Below, one piece after another: positions 42,434-51,385 of a stretch of DNA of 64,000 nt. The first letter of the stretch is position 1. Each line of letters begins with the position of its first letter. The notes beneath the pieces were generated by a model. That model saw only the letters and a program-made list of their open reading frames with translations, was not told the origin of the DNA and searched no databases. The translations under genes were made by a program, and so were the position numbers. The DNA comes from Enterobacter huaxiensis. Lineage in GTDB: Bacteria; Pseudomonadota; Gammaproteobacteria; Enterobacterales; Enterobacteriaceae. The DNA lies in contig NZ_CP043342.1 of assembly GCF_003594935.2 (NCBI RefSeq), forward strand, positions 1,116,001 to 1,180,000. Reading direction: 5' to 3'.

Positions 42434-44535
42434 TGGCAAAGCGGGCATCCGCCAGGGACATCCGCCGCGATGTTTCCGGTATTCTACGAGCCCCGCGTCG
42501 TATGCCGGTGGCCGATGCGGTCAGTACTTATATGCGCGTGCCAATGGGGGCGGGAAACTCAGTTCCATGGGATCCGGATCTGGCACCCTATGTGATTGAG
42601 CCGATGAACTGCCTGGCATCGCGTGAATACGATGCGGTGGTGTTTGTGGGCCCGGCGCGAACGGGTAAAACCATCGGGCTGATTGACGGCTGGATTGTTT
42701 ATAACGTTGTCTGCGATCCGGCAGATATGCTTGTGATTCAGGTTTCTGAGGAAAAAGCGCGCGAGCATTCCAAAAAACGCCTGGACCGTACTTTTCGCTG
42801 TAGCCCTGAAGTTAAAACCCGGCTAAGCCCAAGACGTAACGATAACAACGTCTACGACCGAACATTTCGCGCCGGTAACTATCTGAAGCTGGGCTGGCCA
42901 TCCGTCAATATCATGTCGTCCTCGGACTATAAAAGTGTGGCGCTGACGGATTATGACCGCTTTCCGGAAGATATCGACGGGGAGGGGGATGCTTTTTCAC
43001 TGGCATCGAAGCGTACCACGACATTCATGTCCTCCGGGATGACGCTGGTTGAAAGCTCGCCCGGGAGGGATATCAGAGACACAAAATGGCGGCGCTCCAC
43101 GCCCCATGAAGCCCCTCCGACCACCGGAATTTTATCGCTCTATAACCGTGGTGACCGCCGTCGTCTGTACTGGCCATGCCCGCATTGCGGCGAATATTTC
43201 CAGCCGGAAATGGACAATATGACCGGGTACCGCGACAGCAGCGATCCTGTGCTTGCCAGCGAAGCGGCTTTTCTACAGTGCCCGGCCTGTAAAGGCAGGA
43301 TCACACCGGACATGAAGCGTGCGCTTAACATGAAATGTGTCTGGCTCCGGGACGGGCAAACCATCGACAGGAAAGGCCAGGTTAGCGGTGATGGCCGTCG
43401 TTCCCGTATTGCCTCCTTCTGGATGGAAGGTCCGGCAGCCGCTTACCAGACCTGGGCGCAGCTTATTTATAAGTTCCTGACCGCCGAGCAGGAATATGAA
43501 TCCACGCGCAGCGAAGAAACCCTGAAGACGGTGATCAACACCGATTTCGGCAGGCCCTATTTGCCGCGGGCCAGCATGGAGCAGCGTAAAAGTGAATTGC
43601 TCGAGCAGCGTGCCGAAGAAGTCCCAAAACGTTCGGTACCGGACGGCGTGCAGTTTCTCACTGCGACCGTGGACGTGCAGGCCGGGCGCAACCGGCGCTT
43701 TGTTGTGCAGATTACGGGTTATGGAAGTATGGGTGAGCGCTGGATAGTTGACCGTTACAACATCCGGCATTCGCTGCGCTGCGACGGCAACGGGGAAAGC
43801 ATTCAGGTGGACCCGGCGAGCTATCCGGAGGACTGGGATCTTTTACTCACCGACGTCTTTGATAAAACGTGGCCACTCACAACTGACCCGTCAAAGGGCA
43901 TGCGGCTGATGTCGATGGCCGTGGACTCAGGGGGCGAAGATGGCGTGACGGATAATGCCTACAAGTTCTGGCGCAGATGTCGCCGTGAAGGGCTGGGTAA
44001 GCGTATCTATCTCTTCAAGGGGGACAGCGTCAGGCGTAGCAAACTTATCCAGCGAACGTTTCCCGACAACACGGGCAGATCAACGCGCCGCGCACAGGCG
44101 ACGGGTGATGTGCCTCTTTATCTTCTCCAGACCGATGCCCTTAAAGACCGGGTGAATAATGCGCTGTGGCGTGATTCACCCGGCCCTGGCTATGTGCATT
44201 TCCCCGCCTGGCTGGGCAGCTGGTTCTATGACGAACTGACGTATGAGGAACGCTCTAATGAAGGGAAATGGAGTAAGCCCGGCCGGGGCGCAAACGAAGC
44301 ATTTGACCTGCTCGTTTATGCCGACGCGCTCGCCATTCTTAGTGGTTACGAAAAAATCAAATGGCCGTCTGCTCCTGAGTGGGCACGGCGGGAAACGTGG
44401 ATCGAGGACACGCAGACGGAAGCTGGCGAAATGCCATCCCCGCCGCCTGCGCCGAAATCTAAATCAAAACCAAAACGTGAGAAGCCCGTAACCGAGCAGG
44501 CTAATCCTTGGTCATCGTCAGGAGGTTGGGTGTGA
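42433..44535 (+). CDS. Terminase large subunit (GpA family)
   Basis: The 700-residue lambda gpA-type packaging motor has a Walker A-like 'VGPARTGKT' near residue 80 and Walker B-like 'KSVALTDYDRFPED'. A zinc-binding pair of CxxC motifs is visible in 'PCPHCGEYF' and 'QCPACKGR'. The C-terminal nuclease region includes 'MAVDSGGEDGVTDNAY'. It cuts cos and pumps DNA into the prohead. Confidence 0.93.
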   Translation: MAKRASARDIRRDVSGILRAPRRMPVADAVSTYMRVPMGAGNSVPWDPDLAPYVIEPMNCLASREYDAVVFVGPARTGKTIGLIDGWIVYNVVCDPADMLVIQVSEEKAREHSKKRLDRTFRCSPEVKTRLSPRRNDNNVYDRTFRAGNYLKLGWPSVNIMSSSDYKSVALTDYDRFPEDIDGEGDAFSLASKRTTTFMSSGMTLVESSPGRDIRDTKWRRSTPHEAPPTTGILSLYNRGDRRRLYWPCPHCGEYFQPEMDNMTGYRDSSDPVLASEAAFLQCPACKGRITPDMKRALNMKCVWLRDGQTIDRKGQVSGDGRRSRIASFWMEGPAAAYQTWAQLIYKFLTAEQEYESTRSEETLKTVINTDFGRPYLPRASMEQRKSELLEQRAEEVPKRSVPDGVQFLTATVDVQAGRNRRFVVQITGYGSMGERWIVDRYNIRHSLRCDGNGESIQVDPASYPEDWDLLLTDVFDKTWPLTTDPSKGMRLMSMAVDSGGEDGVTDNAYKFWRRCRREGLGKRIYLFKGDSVRRSKLIQRTFPDNTGRSTRRAQATGDVPLYLLQTDALKDRVNNALWRDSPGPGYVHFPAWLGSWFYDELTYEERSNEGKWSKPGRGANEAFDLLVYADALAILSGYEKIKWPSAPEWARRETWIEDTQTEAGEMPSPPPAPKSKSKPKREKPVTEQANPWSSSGGWV

Positions 44536-44747
44536 ATCCAGCAGATATTCAAAACATGATCGACCGCTACGCTGCAGCCGAGCTGTCTGTTCTGGAGGGG
44601 AAATCAATCACTTTCAACGGGCAGCAGATGACGCTCGAAAACCTGTCGGAAATCAGAAAAGGCCGTCAGGAATGGGAGCGACGACTGGCAACGCTCAATA
44701 ACAAACGCCGCGGGCGACCCGGCTACAGGCTGGCGAGGTTTGGATGA
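44532..44747 (+). CDS. Head-tail joining protein gpW
   Basis: This 71-residue gpW-family protein starts at GTG 44532, which overlaps the terminase stop by 4 bases. Its two-helix plus hairpin pattern is visible in 'MIDRYAAAELSVLEGKSITF' and 'LENLSEIRKGRQEWERRLA'. gpW (68 residues in lambda) stabilises packaged DNA before the tail joins. Confidence 0.88.
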   Translation: MNPADIQNMIDRYAAAELSVLEGKSITFNGQQMTLENLSEIRKGRQEWERRLATLNNKRRGRPGYRLARFG

Positions 44748-46243
44748 GTTTTTTAGATGATGCAATTGGCCTGTTTTCACCAGGCTGGAAAGCCTCACGC
44801 CTGCGTGCCCGCGCAGTTATTAAGGCGTATGAGGCGGTAAAGCAAACGCGTACCCACAAAGCCCAGAAGGAAAATCGTTCAGCCGATCAGCTCAGCCAGA
44901 TGGGGGCGGTTTCACTGAGGCAGCAGGCGCGCTGGCTGGACAACAACCACGATCTGGTGATTGGCGTTTTCGACAAGCTGGAAGAAAGGGTGGTTGGTGC
45001 GAAGGGCATCATTGTTGAACCGCATCCGATGCTGACTAACGGGAAGATAGCTAAAAAGCTGGCCACTGATATCCGCAGAAAGTGGGGCGAATGGTCCGTA
45101 AGACCCGATGTTACAACCCAGTTTACCCGCCCCATGCTGGAGCGGCTGATGCTGCGAACGTGGCTCCGGGACGGTGAGGTATTTGCTCAGCTGGTTCGCG
45201 GTACCGGAAATGGTCTTCAGCCGGTTGCTGGCGTGCCGTTCTGGTTGGAAGCGCTGGAGCCGGACTTCGTGCCGATGAACAGTGATGCCGCCACCCAGCT
45301 CAATCAGGGCGTTTTTGTCGATAACTGGGGGCGCCCGAAAAAATATCAGGTCTATAAAAGCCTGCCAGTATCCGGGCGTCAGTTCGATACCAAAGAGATA
45401 GATGCAGAAAACATGCTTCATCTCAAATTCACACGACGCCTGCACCAGACCCGCGGAACGTCTCTTTTGTCAGGTGTTCTGATGCGTCTGAGCGCGCTGA
45501 AAGAGTACGAGGACTCGGAGCTTACCGCTGCCAGAATTGCTGCCGCACTCGGCATGTATATCAAAAAAGGCGACGGACAGAGCTTCGAGTCTGATTCCAG
45601 CAGCGATGACCGCGAGCTAATGATTCAGCCCGGTATGCTCTATGACGAGCTGCAGGCCGGGGAAGAAATCGGGATGATTAAATCCGATCGCCCGAACCCT
45701 AACCTCGAGTCGTTTCGTAACGGACAGCTGCGTGCCGTGTCCGCCGGCAGTCGCCTCAGCTTTTCCAGCACATCCAGAAACTACAACGGCACGTACAGTG
45801 CCCAGCGGCAGGAGCTTGTCGAGTCAACCGACGGATATCTGATTCTTCAGGACTGGTTCATCGGTTCAGTGACCCGGCCCATGTACCGAGCCTGGCTGAA
45901 GATGGCTATTGCTGCCGGAGAAATCAAGCTGCCGAGAGGCATCGATATGGACTCGCTTTATAACGCGGTTTATTCGGGGCCCGTTATGCCGTGGATTGAC
46001 CCCGTTAAAGAGGCGAATGCCTGGAAAACGCAGATCCGCGGCGGTGCTGCTACTGAATCCGACTGGATACGTGCCAGCGGTCGCAACCCGGATGATGTTA
46101 AGTCACGCCGTAAAGCGGAGGTTGACGAGAACCGTGAACAGGGCCTGGTGTTTGACACCGACCCCGCCAATGATAAAGGAGGCACCAGTGCCGAAGCCAA
46201 AGAACCGGGCGCGCCACCGTCCGAAAGCCAGCGCAAAAAGTAA
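44744..46243 (+). CDS. Portal protein (lambda gpB family)
   Basis: The 499-residue portal has typical segments 'SLRQQARWLDNNHDLVIGVF', 'WLRDGEVFAQLVRG' and 'LHLKFTRRLHQTRGTSLLSG'. It forms the dodecameric ring at the capsid vertex through which DNA passes. It overlaps gpW by 4 bases and the ClpP-capsid gene by 56 bases. Confidence 0.93.
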   Translation: MSFLDDAIGLFSPGWKASRLRARAVIKAYEAVKQTRTHKAQKENRSADQLSQMGAVSLRQQARWLDNNHDLVIGVFDKLEERVVGAKGIIVEPHPMLTNGKIAKKLATDIRRKWGEWSVRPDVTTQFTRPMLERLMLRTWLRDGEVFAQLVRGTGNGLQPVAGVPFWLEALEPDFVPMNSDAATQLNQGVFVDNWGRPKKYQVYKSLPVSGRQFDTKEIDAENMLHLKFTRRLHQTRGTSLLSGVLMRLSALKEYEDSELTAARIAAALGMYIKKGDGQSFESDSSSDDRELMIQPGMLYDELQAGEEIGMIKSDRPNPNLESFRNGQLRAVSAGSRLSFSSTSRNYNGTYSAQRQELVESTDGYLILQDWFIGSVTRPMYRAWLKMAIAAGEIKLPRGIDMDSLYNAVYSGPVMPWIDPVKEANAWKTQIRGGAATESDWIRASGRNPDDVKSRRKAEVDENREQGLVFDTDPANDKGGTSAEAKEPGAPPSESQRKK

Positions 46244-48203
46244 TTCGTGGTTCCGCATGCAGGCCAGCAATAACAGCGAGGCCGACATTTTTATTTATGA
46301 CGAAATCGGGTACTGGGGCGTAACGGCGAAACAGTTCGTCAATGATCTCCGGGCACTTGGGGACGTCACCCATATCAACCTTTATATCAACTCGCCCGGT
46401 GGTGATGTCTTCGACGGTATTGCTATCTATAACGCGCTGAAGCACCACGGCGCGGCGATTACCGTGCATATCGACGGTCTGGCGGCCTCCATGGCCTCGG
46501 TGATTGCGATGGTAGGCAATCCGGTCATCATGCCTGAAAACACGATGATGATGATCCATAAGCCCTGGGGGTTTGCTGGTGGTGACGCGAGCGATATGCG
46601 CGACTATGCGGATCTTCTCGACAAGGTTGAATCCGTTCTTATCCCGGCTTATGCGCAGAAAACCGGAAAATCCACCGAAGAAATTGCGGCAATGCTGGAG
46701 GACGAAACCTGGATGAACGGCAGCGAGTGCCTTGAACTGGGTTTTGCCGACCAGGTGACACCATCCCTTCAGGCTATGGCCTGTATTCATTCAAAACGTA
46801 TTGAGGAATTTGAAAAAATGCCAAAAAGCATTCGCAACATGATCACCCCGCCGCGCAACACTACCCAGCGTGACCCGGTTATTACCCAGCCTCAGGCACC
46901 GCAGGCAAAAACAGACCCGGCACCGGATGAAAATGCGATCCGCGCGCAGGTGCTGGCTGAACAGAAAGCCCGTGTAAATGGTATTGGCGATCTCTTCGCT
47001 ATGTTCGGCAACAAACATATTGAGTTACAGAACAAGTGTATTGCCGATCCTGAATGCTCTGTTGCGCAGGCAAAAGATTTGCTGCTGACCGAATTGGGTA
47101 AATCAGCCACGCCATCCAACAAAACTACTGATGCGCATATTTACGCCGGGAACGGCAATTTCACGGGTGACGGTATTCGCCAGGCGCTGATGGCGCGCTG
47201 CGGGTATGAAAATCAGGAACGGGATAACGTTTATAACGGCATGACCCTTCGTGAATATGCCCGTATGGCGCTGACTGAGCGCGGTATTGGCGTATCCAGT
47301 TATAACCCGATGCAAATGGTTGGCCTGGCACTAACGCACAGCACTTCAGACTTTGGCAATATCCTGCTGGATGTGGCGAACAAATCTCTGTTGCAGGGCT
47401 GGGATGAGGCGGAAGAAACCTTCCAGGAGTGGACTAAAAAAGGACAACTATCTGATTTTAAGACCGCTCATCGTGTTAACCTGGGTGGTTTCTCTTCGCT
47501 GCGCAAGGTGCGTGAAGGTGCGGAATACAAATATGTCACCACAGGGGACAAAGGCGAAACCATCGCGCTGGCAACCTACGGCGAAATCTTTTCGATAACC
47601 CGGCAGGCCATCATTAACGATGATCTCAGCCAGCTAACCGATGTACCGATGAAAATGGGTCGCGCCGCCAAAGGCACTATTGGCGATCTGGTATACGACA
47701 TCCTTACCAAAAACCCGAAACTTTCAGACGGGAAAGCGTTGTTCCATGCCGACCATAAAAACCTCTCTTCTGGTGCGATTTCGGTGGCTGCGCTCGATGA
47801 CGCGCGCAAATTGATGCGCCTGCAAAAAGAGGGCGAACGAGCGTTGAACATTCGTCCTGCCTATGTGCTGGTTCCTATTGGTCTGGAAACACTTGCTAAC
47901 CAGACCATTAAATCGGCCAGCGTGAAAGGGGCCGATATCAATTCCGGTATCGATAACCCGATCCGCAATTTTGCTGAAGTCATCGCTGAACCTCGCCTGG
48001 ATGCTGCTGACGAAAAAGCCTGGTATCTGGCAGCTGCTCGCGGAACTGACACCATCGAAGTGGCCTATCTGAACGGCGTTGATACACCTTACATCGATCA
48101 GCAGGAAGGCTTTACCACTGATGGTATCGCCACGAAAGTGCGTATTGATGCCGGTGTGGCGCCGCTGGACCATCGCGGCATGACCAAATCCACTGGTCAG
48201 TAA
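46188..48203 (+). CDS. ClpP-like prohead protease / major capsid protein fusion
   Basis: This 671-residue polyprotein has residues about 20-215 as a ClpP-fold protease ('LYINSPGGDVFDGIAIYNAL', catalytic Ser in 'DGLAASMASV', His in 'MMMIHKPWG'). After a linker of about 110 residues the rest is a Mu-like/HK97-fold major capsid protein ('ALTHSTSDFGNILLDVANKS', 'LFHADHKNLSSG'). The protease presumably cleaves itself from the capsid during maturation. GTG 46188 is chosen because AAGGAGG lies 5-6 bases upstream; the frame open from 45909 runs inside the portal gene. Confidence 0.9.
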   Translation: MPKPKNRARHRPKASAKSNSWFRMQASNNSEADIFIYDEIGYWGVTAKQFVNDLRALGDVTHINLYINSPGGDVFDGIAIYNALKHHGAAITVHIDGLAASMASVIAMVGNPVIMPENTMMMIHKPWGFAGGDASDMRDYADLLDKVESVLIPAYAQKTGKSTEEIAAMLEDETWMNGSECLELGFADQVTPSLQAMACIHSKRIEEFEKMPKSIRNMITPPRNTTQRDPVITQPQAPQAKTDPAPDENAIRAQVLAEQKARVNGIGDLFAMFGNKHIELQNKCIADPECSVAQAKDLLLTELGKSATPSNKTTDAHIYAGNGNFTGDGIRQALMARCGYENQERDNVYNGMTLREYARMALTERGIGVSSYNPMQMVGLALTHSTSDFGNILLDVANKSLLQGWDEAEETFQEWTKKGQLSDFKTAHRVNLGGFSSLRKVREGAEYKYVTTGDKGETIALATYGEIFSITRQAIINDDLSQLTDVPMKMGRAAKGTIGDLVYDILTKNPKLSDGKALFHADHKNLSSGAISVAALDDARKLMRLQKEGERALNIRPAYVLVPIGLETLANQTIKSASVKGADINSGIDNPIRNFAEVIAEPRLDAADEKAWYLAAARGTDTIEVAYLNGVDTPYIDQQEGFTTDGIATKVRIDAGVAPLDHRGMTKSTGQ

Positions 48204-48225
48204 AAAAACAGTCCTGACAAACAGA

Positions 48226-48246
48226 CGCCCGTAAGGGCTTTTTTTA
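48226..48246 (+). terminator. Terminator after the capsid gene
   Basis: GCCC-GTAA-GGGC is followed by seven T's, downstream of the capsid stop and before the decoration-protein gene. It is probably weak, moderating expression within the late operon. Confidence 0.6.
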
Positions 48247-48286
48247 TACCTGAAACCAGCCCCGCAAGGGGCTGAATGGAGAAGTT

Positions 48287-48613
48287 ATGGCTAAGAACTA
48301 TGCGCAGGACGGGAAAACGATCCCTCTGGTAAACAGTGGTGCAACCGATGTTCACAGCGGCGACCCGGTTGTTGTTGGAAAACTTATCGCGGTGGCAATT
48401 ACCGATATCCCGGCTGGCGATATCGGGGACGGTTTTACTGAGGGTGTTTTCCTCCTGCCAAAAGTATCCGCAGATGCGGTTACTGCCGGGGCGCAGGTGT
48501 ATCTGAAGGACGGCAAAATCACGTTCGAAGAGACGGACGCCGATGCCGCGGGCATCGCCTGGGAAGATGCAGGGGCAAACACCACCGTTATTGAAGTTAA
48601 GATCAATGCCTAA
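48287..48613 (+). CDS. DUF2190 capsid decoration protein
   Basis: The 108-residue DUF2190 protein ('AQDGKTIPLVNSGATDVHSG', 'VSADAVTAGAQVYLKDGK') is a beta-barrel cement protein in related phages. It takes the place of lambda gpD. A GGAG box precedes ATG 48287. Confidence 0.88.
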   Translation: MAKNYAQDGKTIPLVNSGATDVHSGDPVVVGKLIAVAITDIPAGDIGDGFTEGVFLLPKVSADAVTAGAQVYLKDGKITFEETDADAAGIAWEDAGANTTVIEVKINA

Positions 48614-48881
48614 CCCCTTTGACCGGATGGCGGCGCGCATGGACGCGGCCACCATAAAAAAGATGGGAAAGACAGCGATCATCAATGGCAGCAGCTATGA
48701 CGTTGTTCCCGCCGAGCAGCTCGAGGAGATGGGGCCATTGTCGGGAACAGGTACTTCGCTGGTGGTTTTCTCTGAGCTTTACCAGCCACGCCGAAATGAC
48801 AGTGTCGACTACGACGGTAAGAACCTGATCGTTACCCGCTATGACATGTTCAACGGAAAACCCCGCATCCATCTCGAATGA
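48606..48881 (+). CDS. Head-tail joining protein (gpFII-like)
   Basis: This 91-residue protein starts at ATG 48606, overlapping the preceding stop by 8 bases. 'NPFDRMAARMDAATIKKMG' and a short beta-rich core fit the gpFII/ATP-binding-sugar-like connector family. It lies between head and tail genes as in lambda. Confidence 0.8.
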   Translation: MPNPFDRMAARMDAATIKKMGKTAIINGSSYDVVPAEQLEEMGPLSGTGTSLVVFSELYQPRRNDSVDYDGKNLIVTRYDMFNGKPRIHLE

Positions 48882-48890
48882 GGAGGCGCT

Positions 48891-49469
48891 ATGTCTGTGA
48901 AAGGACTGGAAAGGGCTATTCAGAACCTGAACAGCCTCAGCCGGTTAATCGTTCCTGAGGCAACCGCAAAAGCACTTAACCGGGTGGCCAGCAGAACGAT
49001 AAGCCAGGGGAGCAAAGCTGTAGCGAAAGAAGCAACAGTTGATGATAACCGGAAAAAGGGGCTCCCGGTTCGTCTGGTCCGCCAGCGTTCCCGTCTGCGC
49101 AAGGCCCGTCACGATCGCCCGGTCGCGTCGATAAAAATTAACCGAGGTAATCTTCCTGCGATAAAGCTCGGCACGGCGAGCGTCCGGCTCTCGCGTAAAA
49201 AAGGGGCAAAAAACGGAGCGGGCAGCGTCCTTAAAATCGGGCCCTATACCTTTCGTAACGCTTTTATCCAACAGCTTGCGAACGGGCGCTGGCAGGTCAT
49301 GCGGCGCGTAGGTCAGGCCCGTTATCCGATTGATGTGGTCAAAGTTCCTCTTGAGACACCCCTCACCGTGGCCTTCACCGCTATTTCAAAACGCCTTATT
49401 GAAAGCGATATGCCCAAAGAATTTTCCACAGCCCTGAAAAACCAACTGAGGATCCACCTGAAGCGATGA
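48891..49469 (+). CDS. Minor tail protein Z
   Basis: At 192 residues it is the exact length of lambda gpZ, and similar in its opening 'VKGLERAIQNLNSL' and basic core 'RSRLRKARHDRP'. gpZ is needed for tail completion and joining. It overlaps gpU by 4 bases. Confidence 0.88.
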   Translation: MSVKGLERAIQNLNSLSRLIVPEATAKALNRVASRTISQGSKAVAKEATVDDNRKKGLPVRLVRQRSRLRKARHDRPVASIKINRGNLPAIKLGTASVRLSRKKGAKNGAGSVLKIGPYTFRNAFIQQLANGRWQVMRRVGQARYPIDVVKVPLETPLTVAFTAISKRLIESDMPKEFSTALKNQLRIHLKR

Positions 49470-49867
49470 ACAGACACAGCGCAATTCGTGCAGCCATTCT
49501 GGCAAAACTGAAAGCCGAGATCACCGACACGGTCACCTGGTTTGACGGGCGCCCTGTTTTTCTTGAAGAGCAGGATCTTCCTGCCGTGGCTGTATACCTT
49601 TCTGACGCGGAGTACACCGGCGATTCGCTTGACGAAGATTCGTGGCAGGCGGTTGTTCACATCGAGGTATTCCTTAAAGCCTCCAGCCCCGACAGCGCGC
49701 TTGATTCCTGGATGGAAGAGAGGGTGTATCCGGCAATGGCCTTCATCCCGGACCTGACCGAACTGGTCGAGACGTTCACCCCGCAGGGTTATGACTATCA
49801 GCGGGATGATGAAATGGCCACCTGGGGTTCAGTCGATTTCACGTACTTAATCACCTATTTAATTTAA
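49466..49867 (+). CDS. Tail terminator protein U
   Basis: The 133-residue gpU-family protein ('RHSAIRAAILAKLKAEITDT', 'DEMATWGSVDFTYLI') forms the hexameric ring that stops tail-tube growth and connects to the head. It is followed after 9 bases by the major tail gene. Confidence 0.88.
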   Translation: MNRHSAIRAAILAKLKAEITDTVTWFDGRPVFLEEQDLPAVAVYLSDAEYTGDSLDEDSWQAVVHIEVFLKASSPDSALDSWMEERVYPAMAFIPDLTELVETFTPQGYDYQRDDEMATWGSVDFTYLITYLI

Positions 49868-49876
49868 GAGGTACTT

Positions 49877-50620
49877 ATGCCTACTCCAAACCCGCTGGCC
49901 CCCGTGAAAGGTGCCGGTACCACACTCTGGCTATACACCGGAACGGGCAACGCTTTCGCTAACCCACTCTCGGATATCGACTGGAACCGCCTGGCGAAAA
50001 TTAAAGAGCTGACGCCGGGCGAAATGACCGCCGAATCGTATGACGACACTTACCTCGACGACGAGGATGCCGACTGGAACGCGACGGCTCAGGGGGCAAA
50101 ATCTGCTGGCGATACCTCGTTCACCCTCGCCTGGAAGCCGGGCGAAGAAGGGCAAAAAGACCTGGTCGCATGGTTTATTGATGGCTCGGTACGCTATTAC
50201 AAAATCAAATACCCGAACGGTACCGTCGACGTTTTCCGCGGCTGGTGCAGCAGCCTGGGTAAAGCCATTCCGGCAAAAGAGGTCATTACCCGTACAGCGA
50301 AAATCACCAATACCGGCAAGCCGGAACTGGCTGAAGAAAGCGGTGCGCCGAATATTTCTGTTACTGGCGTGACCCTTGATAAAGCCACGGCCAGCGTGGC
50401 CGCCGGAATGACCACAACGCTCAATGTGACGGTTAATCCTGTCAGCGCCTCTGATGCCTCGTTCCGCGTGGCAACCTCTGATGGGGCTAAAGCGACCGTT
50501 ACCGTTAGCGGAACTACGATCACCGTGACGGGGGTGGCGGCCGGTACTGCTGACATCATTGTTATGACCAGCGACGGTAATTTCGTTGCGGTCTGCAAAG
50601 TCACCGTAACTGCAGCGTAA
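49877..50620 (+). CDS. Major tail protein V with C-terminal Ig-like domain
   Basis: At 247 residues it is within one residue of lambda gpV. The N-terminal tube domain (about 1-155) is followed by a Big_2-type Ig domain (about 160-247: '[20 protein letters not shown]', '[11 protein letters not shown]') exposed on the tail surface, where it can aid weak host binding. An AGAGGTACTT box precedes the ATG. Confidence 0.9.
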   Translation: MPTPNPLAPVKGAGTTLWLYTGTGNAFANPLSDIDWNRLAKIKELTPGEMTAESYDDTYLDDEDADWNATAQGAKSAGDTSFTLAWKPGEEGQKDLVAWFIDGSVRYYKIKYPNGTVDVFRGWCSSLGKAIPAKEVITRTAKITNTGKPELAEESGAPNISVTGVTLDKATASVAAGMTTTLNVTVNPVSASDASFRVATSDGAKATVTVSGTTITVTGVAAGTADIIVMTSDGNFVAVCKVTVTAA

Positions 50621-50630
50621 GGAAGGACGC

Positions 50631-51062
50631 ATGTTTCTGAAAAAAGAGAAGTTCACCTGGCAAACAGAATCCCTGACCATCTTCGAGCTGTCGGCGCTTC
50701 AGCGTATTGAGTACATCACGTTTATGGCCGCAGAGGAAAAAGCCGTCAGCGCTGACAGCGATGGCATCAGCGATCAGCAAATGACGGCCAGGCTGATTGG
50801 CTCAAATATTCGCTGCGGTGCGCGTTTGATCGCGATGTCTTTGTGGCATAACGATCCGGCTGGCACGGATGTGGAAACGCTTTATCAGCAGGTCCTTAGC
50901 GGCTGGCCGCCGGAGGCGATCGGTAAAGCAGAAATGCAAATAAAGCTGCTCTCCGGCATGCTCGTTCCGGTTGATGATGACAGCGTTGCCGATTCAGATG
51001 CCTCTGCGGAGGCCGAAAGCGCTGAACCCGTTACGGCGGAAAAGCCCTTGCCAGCGAGCTGA
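50631..51062 (+). CDS. Tail assembly chaperone G
   Basis: This 143-residue gpG-type protein follows the major tail gene directly and precedes the tape measure. It coats the tape measure during assembly. Near its 3' end the sequence GGAAAAG (51038-51044) provides a -1 slip into the T frame; see the next entry. Confidence 0.85.
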   Translation: MFLKKEKFTWQTESLTIFELSALQRIEYITFMAAEEKAVSADSDGISDQQMTARLIGSNIRCGARLIAMSLWHNDPAGTDVETLYQQVLSGWPPEAIGKAEMQIKLLSGMLVPVDDDSVADSDASAEAESAEPVTAEKPLPAS

Positions 51063-51385
51063 AGTTTGTCCTGAATCTGGCGCGCGAGTTCGGGCGACCC
51101 GACTGGCGCGCCATGCTGGCTGGAATGACTTCCAGTGAGCTGGGCGACTGGCACCAGTTCTACCGGGAGCATTATTTTCAGGACGCGCAGCTCGATGCGC
51201 ATTTCTCAGAGCTGCTTTATTCCATCTCCACTCTTTTCTTCCGCGATCCGGAACTTACCCCCGCACATTTCAGCCTGCTGTCTCCTTCCGGTATCGTCAT
51301 AAACAATGATGAGCCGGATGATGATTCGCTGATGGCCGCAGCTGAGGGGATAACAGGAGGTATCCGATATGGCCCAGCAGATTAG
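50631..51385 (+). CDS. gpG-T frameshift product
   Basis: The T frame (-1 relative to G) is open from before the slip to 51385 without a start codon of its own at the junction: after GGAAAAG the read-on is '[20 protein letters not shown]'. In lambda the same arrangement at GGGAAAG yields gpGT. Here Glu-tRNA moving from GAA to GGA and Lys-tRNA from AAG to AAA would re-pair, the former with one G-U. The product would be about 250 residues. Confidence 0.75.

Noticed and set aside
45909..46187. Upstream extension of the ClpP-capsid frame
   Set aside because: It lies inside the portal gene; the strong AAGGAGG before GTG 46188 and the family start decide against it.
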